This document shows, piece after piece, positions 23,345-32,300 of a stretch of 37,519 bases of DNA. Every line of letters starts with the position of its first letter. The first letter of the stretch is position 1. Under the pieces are notes generated by a model, which was not told the origin of the DNA, searched no databases, and worked only from the letters and a program-made list of their open reading frames with translations. Both the position numbers and the translations under genes were made by a program. Source of the DNA: Treponema primitia ZAS-1 (GTDB lineage Bacteria; Spirochaetota; Spirochaetia; Treponematales; Breznakiellaceae); the NCBI RefSeq assembly GCF_000297095.1, contig NZ_AEEA01000071.1, forward strand, positions 1 to 37,519, in the 5' to 3' direction.

Positions 23345-24742
23345 ATGGTAAAACATAAAATTATTATTCTTCCGTTGGTGCTGGCAATATGCTTGGCTGC
23401 CTGCGGCGCTAAGACGGCGCCCGCTGCTGCTTCGGGAAACGCCGGGGTACAAAATTCTTCGGGAGGCGATTCTCCGGGTACCGCCCGGTATACCGATGAC
23501 GGGAAGCGGATCATCACCATCGGTACCTGGTTTGATAAGTATTATATGAGTAAGCATCAGGATATACGGGATGATCCGGGCCTGTCGCAGCCGGTAACGG
23601 CCCAAATGCGGCTGGATATGATGCGGAAAATCGAGGCTAAGTATAATATCGTCCTTAATTGCATCAATTTAACCTTCGAAGGGGTACGGGAAAGTATCAA
23701 TCTTTCCATTCCTTCGGGGAAACCGGATGTGGATATCTACGAGGTGGATCTCCAGTTTGGTATCCCCGCGGTTCTGAATAACTATGCCGTGGGTCTTAAA
23801 GCAATGGACCTGGAGGGGACCGATGTTTTTGGGTCCCAAAGGGTAATGAAGTACCTGCGCATGGCCAGTCAGGATGAAGTATACCTCTTTACTCCTTCCG
23901 GCGCCGGATCGATTAACGCATATCCCCTGGCTTTCAATTTAACCATGATCCGCGCTGCGGGGCTGGAAAATCCCCAGGACCTTTATGACCGGGGGGAATG
24001 GACCTGGGAAAAGTGGCGGACCTATCTTGCCGCCCTTACCCGGGATGCCGACGAGGACGGCAGCATTGATACCTACGGCTATAGCGGGTATTGGACCTAC
24101 CTGCTTACCAACCTGCTGCTTTCCAACAATACCGGTATTGCGCCGGCTTACCAGGAAAAACTAAGCTCCCCCGCGACCCGGGAGGTACTGGACTTTATCA
24201 ATACCATCTATAATATCGATAAAACTGCCCGGCCATGGGATCGATCCAACTGGGAAATCAATAACCGGCTCTATGCCGAAGGTTTATCCGGCTTTTGGGT
24301 CTGCGCCGATTGGCTTTTCAACGAACAGGGAGGGGCGGACCTTCCCTTTGAGATTGGGGTTGTCCCCTGGCCCCGGGGTCCCAGCGGCAGTTTTACGGAA
24401 AACCTTCATAGCCAGCCCCAGGGCAACTGGTATTTTATTCCCCGTGGTACCGAGAATCCCCGGCTGGTATACGATGTTCTTTTTGACTGGACCAATTGGT
24501 ACGACTACGATTTAAACGTAGGCCAGGATACGGAGTGGTCCCGGAACATGTATATCACCGAACGGAACTATAATTACGCCGCCATGATGGCTTCGAAGCC
24601 CGGTTTTGACCTTTGGGAAAGTCTGGACACAGGTTTAACCCTGTTGCCCCTTATGGCGGGGGAACTTACCGTTTCAACCCTGGTTGAGGAAAACAAGGTA
24701 CTTATTCAGAAAGCCCTGGATAATTACTTCAAAAGGAACTAG
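23345..24742 (+). CDS. Extracellular solute-binding lipoprotein (family 1-like), orphan
   Basis: A 465-residue protein with a lipoprotein signal (LPLVLAICLAAC, lipidated Cys about 20) and an Ala/Gly/Ser linker. Its mature domain resembles ABC-transporter family 1 binding proteins: an ITIGTWFDKYY strand, PDVDIYEVD, NAYPLAFNLTMIRAAGL and a WTWEKWRTYLAAL helix as in sugar-binding proteins. No permease or ATPase gene is adjacent. The next gene, nine bases downstream, is a hybrid kinase with its own periplasmic binding domains, so this protein may act as a sensory co-receptor. The ligand is unknown. The ATG at 23345 has a GAGG upstream. Confidence 0.78.
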   Translation: MVKHKIIILPLVLAICLAACGAKTAPAAASGNAGVQNSSGGDSPGTARYTDDGKRIITIGTWFDKYYMSKHQDIRDDPGLSQPVTAQMRLDMMRKIEAKYNIVLNCINLTFEGVRESINLSIPSGKPDVDIYEVDLQFGIPAVLNNYAVGLKAMDLEGTDVFGSQRVMKYLRMASQDEVYLFTPSGAGSINAYPLAFNLTMIRAAGLENPQDLYDRGEWTWEKWRTYLAALTRDADEDGSIDTYGYSGYWTYLLTNLLLSNNTGIAPAYQEKLSSPATREVLDFINTIYNIDKTARPWDRSNWEINNRLYAEGLSGFWVCADWLFNEQGGADLPFEIGVVPWPRGPSGSFTENLHSQPQGNWYFIPRGTENPRLVYDVLFDWTNWYDYDLNVGQDTEWSRNMYITERNYNYAAMMASKPGFDLWESLDTGLTLLPLMAGELTVSTLVEENKVLIQKALDNYFKRN

Positions 24743-24751
24743 TTTTAAATA

Positions 24752-27688
24752 ATGGGGTTGAAAAGGCAGAAAGTATTCGCCGGAATCGCAGGAGCAGTTC
24801 TTCTCATTGTATTTGCCTCATGCGGAAATAGGGTAAAATCCGGCCCCTCCGTTTTGGGCGAGTATGATTCGTATAAGGATATTCCCGGGGTTACCCGGGA
24901 GGAAATAAGCGCCATTGAAAGCGTACGCCGCAGTACCGCCATCCTCGTCTACGGTATGACCCTCAGTACCGAATGTTTCCGCGATGAAGACGGTAATACC
25001 CAGGGTTTTTCTGTCCTGGTTTGCAACTGGCTCACCGAGCTTTTTGGGACTAAGTTCCGGCCGGTAATATACGGCTGGGACGCCCTGCTCCGGGGGCTGG
25101 AAAACAATAGCATTGCTTTTACCGGAGAAATATCCTATTCCCTGGGGAATACCGGGGAATATTTTATGACCGATTCCATTGCGGAACGGAGAATTAAATT
25201 TGTCAGCATGGAAGGATCCGACCGGCTGGCTTTCTTGGCCCGTTCCCGGCCGCTTAAATACGGCTTCCTGAAGGGTACCACCACGGAAGCCCTGGTTTCC
25301 CCCTATGTCAAGCTGCCCTTTGAACCGGTGCCTGTTGCTAATTACAACGAAGCCTATCAAAAGTTGATCCTTAAAGAAATTGACGCCCTTTTTATGGACG
25401 AGACCGTGGAGGGGATCTTTGCCCTGTACGACAATCTTATCATTGAGGATTTTCTGCCCCTGAGTTACAACCAGGTTGCCTTGGCCACCCGGGATCCCCG
25501 GCTCCAGGCGTTTATTTCTGTGGTGCAGAAATACCTGCAAAGTACCGGCAGTTATCGTTTTGCCCAGATGTATGACGAAGGAGCTCAGGAGTACCTGCGT
25601 TATAATTTATTGAGCCGCCTTACCCACGATGAACGGACACTGCTGGACCGGCTGCAGGAAGCTACGGACGCATCGCGACCTACGGACGCATCGCGACCTA
25701 CGGTCGCGGTATCCATCGAAGCGGATAATTATCCGGTAAGTTTTTATAACCCCAAGGAAAATGAATGGCAGGGCATCACCGTAGACTTGCTGCGGGAAAT
25801 ATCCGCTTTAACAGGCATTCAGTTTAACTATGCTAATTCTCCGGATTCAAAATTGGCCGATATCATAGCCATGCTTCACCAGGGACAGGCTTCCATGACC
25901 ATGGAGCTCGTCAGATCTCCATCCAATGACCAGGAATTTTTATTTGCCGATACTCCCTACCAGATCGATTATTATGCCCTTATATCCAAAAACACCTATC
26001 AGGATGTAACCCTGAGCGACATCCCCTACAAGCGGGTGGGGATGGTTGCCGGAACCACTTCCGCAGGAATTTTCCATGAGTTATTTCCCCGTCACACCCA
26101 TATGATAGATTACGCGGATCGGGAAACGGCCATTAATGCCCTGGCCCGGGGGGATATTGAGCTTCTGATGGCCACCCGGAACCTGCTGCTTAATATCACT
26201 AATTATTTGGAACGCACGGGGTATAAGGCAAACCTGGTGCTGCGCCGTCCTTACGAAGCCTACTTTGGTTTCGGCCCGGAAGAAAAGCTGCTCTGTTCCA
26301 TCATAAGCAAGGCTCAAAGTTTGATCGATACCGAAAGGGTGGTGGACGACTGGACCCGCCGTGTCTTTGATTACAGCGGCGCCATGGCCAGATCGCAGAA
26401 ACCCTATCTGATCGGCGCATCGGCGCTGTTGGCGATAATATTAGTGCTTCTCACCATAATGCTGCTGCGGAAAAGGCAGATGGCCGCTAATCTGGAACGT
26501 ACCGTGGAGCAGCGTACCCATGAGCTTGAGGTCCAGACCCAGGCGGCTCAGGTTGCTTCCCGGGCCAAGGGGGAATTCCTGTCCCGGATGAGCCACGAGA
26601 TCCGTACCCCCCTTAACGCCATCATCGGCATGACCGAAATTGCCCGGCGGGCCCAGGATATCGGCAAAAAGGATCGCTCCCTGGGTGAGATTGCCTCCGC
26701 TTCGGATCACCTTCTGGGTATTTTGAACGATGTGCTGGATATGTCAAAAATTGAGAGTGGTAAATTTGAAATTGTCCATAACCCCTTTGTACTGGCCGAG
26801 GCCATGAAAGAGGTGTCCAAGATAATTGTTCTGCGCTGCCAGGAAAAGGGGATAAATTTCGGCAACGATTTTGCCGGCATTACGGATATTTGTGTAATGG
26901 GGGATAAGCTCCGGCTTAAGCAGATCCTCATAAACCTTTTGGGGAATGCGGTTAAATTTACTCCCAACCTGGGGACCATCATCTTCAAGGTCCAGGGATT
27001 GGATCGGGATGAAAAACGGATAAAGCTCTATTTCCATGTATCCGATTCGGGGATAGGAATGAGTCCGGAGCAGATGAAAAATTTATTCACCGCCTTTGAA
27101 CAGGCGGATAGTTCCATCTCGGTCCGTTTCGGCGGGACCGGTCTGGGGCTTGCGATCAGCCAAAATCTGGTAAAGCAGATGGGGGGCCTTATTACGGTGA
27201 AAAGCGTTCCCGGCGAAGGATCCGCCTTTTCCTTTACCCTGGATATGGACATCGCCGAAATGCCGCAGGAAGAGGCGCCCCAAAAAGATACCGGGGTAAG
27301 GGTTTTTCCGGGCAAGCGGATTCTATTAGCCGAGGATATCGAAATTAACCGGATGATCCTCCAGGAGCTTCTTGCGGATACCCGTATAAAAATTGACGAG
27401 GCCGTAGATGGGGCCGAAGCGGTACGGATCTTTGCCGCTTCTCCGGTCAACTACTATGATCTGATTTTCATGGATATACAGATGCCGAATCTGAACGGCC
27501 ACGATGCTTCCCGCCAAATCCGCGCCTTGGATCGGGGGGATGCAAAAACGGTGCCCATTATCGCCATGACCGCCAATGCCTACCGGGAGGATATCGACCG
27601 CGCTCTGGCCGCCGGCATGAGCGGCCATCTGGCCAAACCTATTGATATTGATGAGGTTATGAAAGTATTGTCCCAGCGGCTCGGCTGA
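24752..27688 (+). CDS. BvgS/EvgS-like hybrid histidine kinase with tandem solute-binding sensor domains
   Basis: A 978-residue membrane protein. The N-terminus has a lipoprotein-like signal (LLIVFASC). Two SBP_bac_3 periplasmic domains (about 45-290 and 315-545) are followed by one transmembrane helix (about 553-573), a coiled coil, a HisKA domain with His615 (RMSHEIRTPLNAIIGM), a HATPase domain (NLLGNAVKF, DSGIGM, GTGLGLAI) and a receiver domain with Asp908 (LIFMDIQMPNLNG). No HPt is present, so phosphate must pass to a separate HPt or regulator. The linker between the binding domains contains a duplicated six-residue Asp-Ala-Ser-Arg-Pro-Thr. Nine bases after the solute-binding lipoprotein gene, it is certainly in the same operon. 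Confidence 0.9.
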   Translation: MGLKRQKVFAGIAGAVLLIVFASCGNRVKSGPSVLGEYDSYKDIPGVTREEISAIESVRRSTAILVYGMTLSTECFRDEDGNTQGFSVLVCNWLTELFGTKFRPVIYGWDALLRGLENNSIAFTGEISYSLGNTGEYFMTDSIAERRIKFVSMEGSDRLAFLARSRPLKYGFLKGTTTEALVSPYVKLPFEPVPVANYNEAYQKLILKEIDALFMDETVEGIFALYDNLIIEDFLPLSYNQVALATRDPRLQAFISVVQKYLQSTGSYRFAQMYDEGAQEYLRYNLLSRLTHDERTLLDRLQEATDASRPTDASRPTVAVSIEADNYPVSFYNPKENEWQGITVDLLREISALTGIQFNYANSPDSKLADIIAMLHQGQASMTMELVRSPSNDQEFLFADTPYQIDYYALISKNTYQDVTLSDIPYKRVGMVAGTTSAGIFHELFPRHTHMIDYADRETAINALARGDIELLMATRNLLLNITNYLERTGYKANLVLRRPYEAYFGFGPEEKLLCSIISKAQSLIDTERVVDDWTRRVFDYSGAMARSQKPYLIGASALLAIILVLLTIMLLRKRQMAANLERTVEQRTHELEVQTQAAQVASRAKGEFLSRMSHEIRTPLNAIIGMTEIARRAQDIGKKDRSLGEIASASDHLLGILNDVLDMSKIESGKFEIVHNPFVLAEAMKEVSKIIVLRCQEKGINFGNDFAGITDICVMGDKLRLKQILINLLGNAVKFTPNLGTIIFKVQGLDRDEKRIKLYFHVSDSGIGMSPEQMKNLFTAFEQADSSISVRFGGTGLGLAISQNLVKQMGGLITVKSVPGEGSAFSFTLDMDIAEMPQEEAPQKDTGVRVFPGKRILLAEDIEINRMILQELLADTRIKIDEAVDGAEAVRIFAASPVNYYDLIFMDIQMPNLNGHDASRQIRALDRGDAKTVPIIAMTANAYREDIDRALAAGMSGHLAKPIDIDEVMKVLSQRLG
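25663..25709. repeat. 18-bp tandem duplication plus palindrome inside the kinase gene
   Basis: TACGGACGCATCGCGACC occurs twice in a row (25663-25680, 25681-25698). The second copy runs into a perfect inverted repeat, CGCGACC-TAC-GGTCGCG (25692-25708). The repeat is in frame and codes for the linker between the two binding domains. Confidence 0.75.
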
Positions 27689-27715
27689 CCATACCCTTTA
27701 AGGCGCTACAGGGGA

Positions 27716-27744
27716 TTGACAAAAGTTTAGGGGGCAGTTACCAT
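27716..27744 (+). promoter_or_regulatory. Promoter of the guanidine operon
   Basis: A perfect -35 box TTGACA (27716-27721) is followed after 17 bases by TACCAT (27739-27744), four of six matches. Transcription would begin near 27751, a few bases before the riboswitch, which is the right distance. GATAAT at 27749-27754 is an alternative -10 with a poor -35. Confidence 0.45.
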
Positions 27745-27756
27745 TTTGATAATATT

Positions 27757-27872
27757 TGCTGTCTAGGGTTCCGTTGCGGGGCGCGTATATCGTGAGTTTT
27801 CGCAGGTCTGGACCAAGAGATGGCGGTCGGTTATATAACCGGCTACACGGAGGGACAAAAACCCGGGAGAGG
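27757..27872 (+). ncRNA. Guanidine-I (ykkC class) riboswitch
   Basis: The conserved blocks of the ykkC subtype 1 aptamer are readable in order: CTAGGGTTCCG (27763-27773), CTGGACCAAGAG (27808-27819), ACACGGAGGG (27845-27854), then ACAAAAA and CCCGGGAGA (27862-27870). This RNA binds free guanidine. Its 3' conserved GGGAGA is also the first arm of the terminator that follows, so ligand binding should hold that arm and let transcription continue (an ON switch). It sits about 75 bases before the first DUF1989 gene, the standard location for guanidine-degradation operons. Confidence 0.9.
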
Positions 27873-27904
27873 ATATGCTTAGGCAGACCTCTCCCTTTTT
27901 TTTT
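27865..27904 (+). terminator. Intrinsic terminator of the riboswitch expression platform
   Basis: GGGAGAGG (27865-27872) pairs perfectly with CCTCTCCC (27888-27895) and is followed by nine T (27896-27904). The first arm overlaps the riboswitch's conserved 3' end, making aptamer and terminator mutually exclusive. Confidence 0.88.
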
Positions 27905-27947
27905 GGTCCGGTGATTTGTACCAAACAGCAATTAAGGAGGAATCGAT

Positions 27948-28670
27948 ATGCAGAATATTTACCAGCAAATCTTGGGAAGGGGGGATAAGCTCTCTTTCCG
28001 GGTCTCAAAAAACAGGCTTATACGCTTTACGGCGCTGGAAAAAGGGGCCAGTCTTTCTATGCTCCTGTTTAACGCCCGGGATTATGCTGAACGGTATAAT
28101 ATGCCCGATACCTTAAAAGCCCAGCATACCGCCCACCTTACCCTGGGGGATCTACTCCTGAGCGATAATGGCCGGGTCCTGGCCAGTATAGTTCAGGACA
28201 GCGTGGGCTGGCATGATACCATTGGAGGCTACATCTCCCGGGAGCAGGTGGACGCCCGGTACGGCAAAACCACCTACCAGGAAAAGCGTAATGAATGGCT
28301 GCGGAGCGGGGAAGAGAATTTTCTCGTAGCCATGACCATGCATTCCATGACCCGGAGGCACCTGACCGCCAATGTCAACCTCTTTTCCAAAGTCTACTGC
28401 ACCGAAGACGGGGCTATGCATTACGATGGGAACAACTGCAAAAAGGGGGATACCGTAAGCCTCCGCAGCGAGATGGACATCCTGATGATCCTTTCCAACA
28501 CCCCCTCTCCCTTGGACGACAGCGGGGAGTACCCCAGCGTACCGGTTAAGATTGATATCTACGAGGCCCAGTCGGCAACTATTCTGGATCCCTGTTTTGT
28601 AAAGCGTCCCGAGAATCAGCGGGCTTTTGAAAATACCTGGGAATACAACAACCTGGAAGGAGGGTTCTGA
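27948..28670 (+). CDS. DUF1989 urea-carboxylase-associated protein; probable carboxyguanidine deiminase subunit
   Basis: A 240-residue soluble protein of the urea carboxylase-associated (UAAP/DUF1989) family. Recognisable segments are TALEKGASLSMLLFNARDYAERYN, here broken across residues 25-50, then DSVGWHDTIGG and a conserved Cys/His pattern (HSMTRRH, FSKVYC). In guanidine degraders the two DUF1989 proteins form a heteromeric enzyme (CgdA/CgdB) that hydrolyses carboxyguanidine to allophanate. Which subunit this one is cannot be decided here. It is the first gene behind the riboswitch, with a perfect AAGGAGG seven bases before the ATG. Confidence 0.85.
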   Translation: MQNIYQQILGRGDKLSFRVSKNRLIRFTALEKGASLSMLLFNARDYAERYNMPDTLKAQHTAHLTLGDLLLSDNGRVLASIVQDSVGWHDTIGGYISREQVDARYGKTTYQEKRNEWLRSGEENFLVAMTMHSMTRRHLTANVNLFSKVYCTEDGAMHYDGNNCKKGDTVSLRSEMDILMILSNTPSPLDDSGEYPSVPVKIDIYEAQSATILDPCFVKRPENQRAFENTWEYNNLEGGF

Positions 28671-28671
28671 A

Positions 28672-29322
28672 ATGGGATTTTTTAAAAAAGTTGAAAGTTC
28701 CCGCAAAGAGGAAGATGCGTGTTTTGACAAGACCGTTTTGGCCGGCAACGGCTGGATTGGGGAAGTTAAAAAGGGACAGTTCCTGCGGCTTATAGATGTG
28801 GGGGGGAATCAGGCGGCGGATACCCTCTTCTACGATGCGGAGGATGTGCAGAATCACTACAGTGCCATCCGTACCATCGTTGCCCAAAAGAATATCTACC
28901 TTACCACCGGGACCGTCCTCCTGGCGGAAAACGGCAAGCCCCTTTTTAAGATCGTGGCCGATACCTGCGGCAACCACGACACCCTGGGCGGCGCCTGTTC
29001 GGCCCAGAGTAACACCGTCCGCTACGGTCACGAAACCCTGCAGATGCACAACTGCCGGGACACCTTTTTGCTGGAAATTGCGAAATACGGCCATGGCCTT
29101 GAGAAAGCCGATCTGGTTCCCAATATCAACTTTTATATGAATGTGCCGGTTACCCCCGATGGGGGCCTGGAGTTTGCCGATGGAGTTTCCGCCCCGGGGT
29201 ATTACTTTGAATTGGAGGCAATGAACAACGCAGTCTTTCTGCTGAGTTGCTGCCCCCAGCTGAATAACCCCTGTAACGCCTACAACCCTACCCCCCTGCG
29301 GGTCCTGATCTGGGATAAGTAA
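28672..29322 (+). CDS. DUF1989 urea-carboxylase-associated protein; second carboxyguanidine deiminase subunit
   Basis: A 216-residue soluble protein, paralogous to the preceding gene. Family blocks include DVGGNQAADTLFYDAEDV, CGNHDTLGGACSAQSN and NCRDTFLLEIAKYGHGL. Conserved His and Cys residues in the middle block probably bind the catalytic metal. One base separates it from the upstream gene, with GGAAGGAGGG before the ATG. An in-frame ATG at 28627 lies inside the upstream gene and is less likely. With its neighbour it should convert carboxyguanidine to allophanate plus ammonia. An exact role for each subunit is not visible. Confidence 0.85.
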   Translation: MGFFKKVESSRKEEDACFDKTVLAGNGWIGEVKKGQFLRLIDVGGNQAADTLFYDAEDVQNHYSAIRTIVAQKNIYLTTGTVLLAENGKPLFKIVADTCGNHDTLGGACSAQSNTVRYGHETLQMHNCRDTFLLEIAKYGHGLEKADLVPNINFYMNVPVTPDGGLEFADGVSAPGYYFELEAMNNAVFLLSCCPQLNNPCNAYNPTPLRVLIWDK

Positions 29323-29347
29323 GAAAGGTAGGGGAAGGAAATGGCCC

Positions 29348-32300
29348 ATGTTTAAAAAAGTATTGATCGCCAACCGGGGAGTTATTGCGGTACGGATAGA
29401 ACGGACCCTCAGAAAGATGGGGATTGTCTCCGTGGCGGTATACACCAGGGCGGATTGCGACAGCCTCCATGTGCAGAACGCCGATGAAGCGGTCTGTATC
29501 GGCGAAGGACCCGTCAGGGAAAGTTATCTTGATGCGGAACTGATCCTGCGGACAGCAAAAGAAACCGGCGCGGAGGCCATACATCCGGGCTACGGTTTTT
29601 TAAGCGAAAATGCAGAGTTTGCCGAGGCCTGTGAAAAAAACGGTATTGTTTTTATCGGCCCCGGGGCGGCCCAAATGCGGATGTTCAGCTTGAAACATTC
29701 CGCCCGGGAACTGGCGGCAAAGGTTAATGCCCCGCTGCCGGAAGGAAGCGGCCTCATAGGCAGCGCTGCCGAAGCTCAGACGGCGGCTGAAAAAATCGGT
29801 TACCCGGTGATGCTGAAGAGTACTGCCGGCGGCGGCGGCATAGGGATGAAGATCTGTAACGATTCTGTAGCTCTGGCGGAGAATTTTGAACAGACCTCCT
29901 ATCTGGCACAGGCCAACTTTAAAAATGGCGGCCTCTTTGTGGAAAAATACATACGTCAGGCACGTCATGTGGAGGTGCAGATCTTTGGCAGCAAGGACAA
30001 GGTAGTTGTCCTGGGGGATCGGGATTGTTCGGTACAGCGGAGAAACCAAAAGGTGATGGAAGAAAGCCCTGCACCGAATATACCGAAAAAAGTCCGGCAG
30101 CAAATGTACGATGCGGCGAGAAATCTTGCCCGGGCGGCGGGATACACAAGCGCCGGTACCGTGGAATTCCTCTACGATGCAGAAAAAGAACAGTTTTACT
30201 TTCTGGAAGTGAATACCCGGCTGCAGGTCGAACACGGGGTTACCGAAGAAGTAACCGGTATAGACCTGGTGGAATGGATGGTGCGTGAAGCCGCCGGTGA
30301 ACTGGGTTCTATTGACGATGCAGAGCCCGTAGGCCACAGCATACAAGCCCGGATCTACGCCGAGGATGCCCTCCTTGATTTTCGTCCCTCCTCGGGGAAG
30401 ATCACCCGGGTGGTTTTGCCGACGGAAGGGGTCCGCCTGGAAACATGGATCTGCGACAACATCACCGTGTCACCCCTCTACGATCCTATGCTGGCAAAAC
30501 TCATCGTTAAAGGACAAACCAGGGCGGAGGCCCTGGCCAAATTGGAACAGGCCCTCTTCGGGACAAAAGTTTACGGTATCACCACGAACATCAATTTTCT
30601 TTTGGCTTTTATTCAGCAGGATGATTATAAGAAAGTCAAATTAAGTACCGCCATGTTAAAAAATTTTCTCCCCGCTGAAAATGCCCTGGAGGTAATTGAT
30701 GGCGGCATTCAGACCACGGTGCAGGACTATCCCGGTATAATCGGCTACTGGACTGTGGGGGTTCCGCCTTGCGGGCCCATGGACAGTTTTTCTTTCCGTT
30801 TGGGGAATATCCTTCTGGGGAACAGCAGCGGCGCCTGCGGCCTGGAGTTGACCCTCCGGGGGGGCGCTTACAAATTCAGAAGTGATGCATGGTTCTGTGT
30901 AACCGGAGCGGATATGTCCGCTGCCCTGGATAAGGTGGGTATAGAAATGTACAAGCCCATCCAGGCCGGGCGGGGACAGATTTTGGAATTCGCCGAAGCC
31001 AAGGAGGGGATACGCGCCTATTTATTGATAAAAGGCGGCCTTGATGTACCTGAAATTCTGGGCAGCGGTTCTACCTTTACCCTGGGCAAATTTGGCGGCC
31101 ACGGCGGACGGGCCCTGTGCAGCGCCGATGTGGTTGCCATAAAAAACAGTAATACGGCGATTCCGAACAATTCCTTAAACGTAAGGCCGCCCCTGTTTAC
31201 CGGTGAATGGAAAATCGGTGTGATAGCCGGCCCCCATTGTACCGATGAGTTTTTAAAGGACGGGTATTTAAATTCCCTGACCCAAACAAAATGGAAGGTT
31301 CATTTTAACAGTTCCCGGACCGGTGTACGCCTGATAGGCCCAACCCCGGAATGGGCCCGGAACGACGGCGGCGAAGCGGGGCTGCATCCGTCGAATATCC
31401 ACGACACCGCCTACGCCATAGGGACCCTGGACCTTACCGGGGATATGCCCATACTGCTGGGACCCGACGGCCCCAGCCTGGGGGGGTTTGTCTGCTCGGT
31501 AACTACTGCCACAGCGGAACTGTGGAAACTCGGTCAGCTTCACCCCGGGGATCGAGTGTCCTTCCAGCTGCTCACCCTAGAACAGGCGGGAGAATTAAAA
31601 CTGCGGCAGGAGAAATTTCTGGAAGAACTGAACGCTTCCGCTGATACCGCTGGGAATATCGCTGTGGCTCTGGCCCTGCCGGAAGAAAAGGCAGCCATCA
31701 CCAACACCTATCCGGTGCTGGTCAGGGAAGACCGGGGTACCGGTTCTGCCCTCACGGTGAGATGCGCAGGGGACAGTTACCTTCTGGTGGAATACGGTGA
31801 AATGGCATTGGACATGGCCCTCCGTTTCAAGGTCCATGCCCTGATGGAAACCCTTGTGAAGCAGGACCTGCCTATCATCGAAATGACCCCGGGAATCCGG
31901 AGTCTGCTCATCCATATTGATGTGACACAGATGCCTCTCAAAAAAGCGTTGGAAAAAATTGTTGAGATTGAACATTCCATTCCGGCGATAGAAAATATCG
32001 AAGTACCCTCCCGGATAGTAAAACTGCCCCTGTCCTGGAACGACCCGGCGATCCAGATCGCCATGGAGCGGTACCACAAAAATGTCCGCCCCAATGCACC
32101 CTGGTGCCCCAGCAACCTGGAGTTTATCCGCAGGATTAACGGCCTGGAAAGCATCGAGGCGGTACGGGAGATAATTTTTGCCGCCACCTATATCGTGCTT
32201 GGCCTGGGCGATGTGTATCTGGGAGCGCCGGTGACCACCACCCTGGACCCTCGGCACCGGCTGGTAACCACCAAGTACAACCCCGCCCGTACCTGGACCC

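Noticed and set aside
28579..29445. Long antisense open frame opposite the second DUF1989 gene
   Set aside because: Composition is that of a shadow frame and the plus strand holds a well-conserved family member with a strong ribosome binding site.
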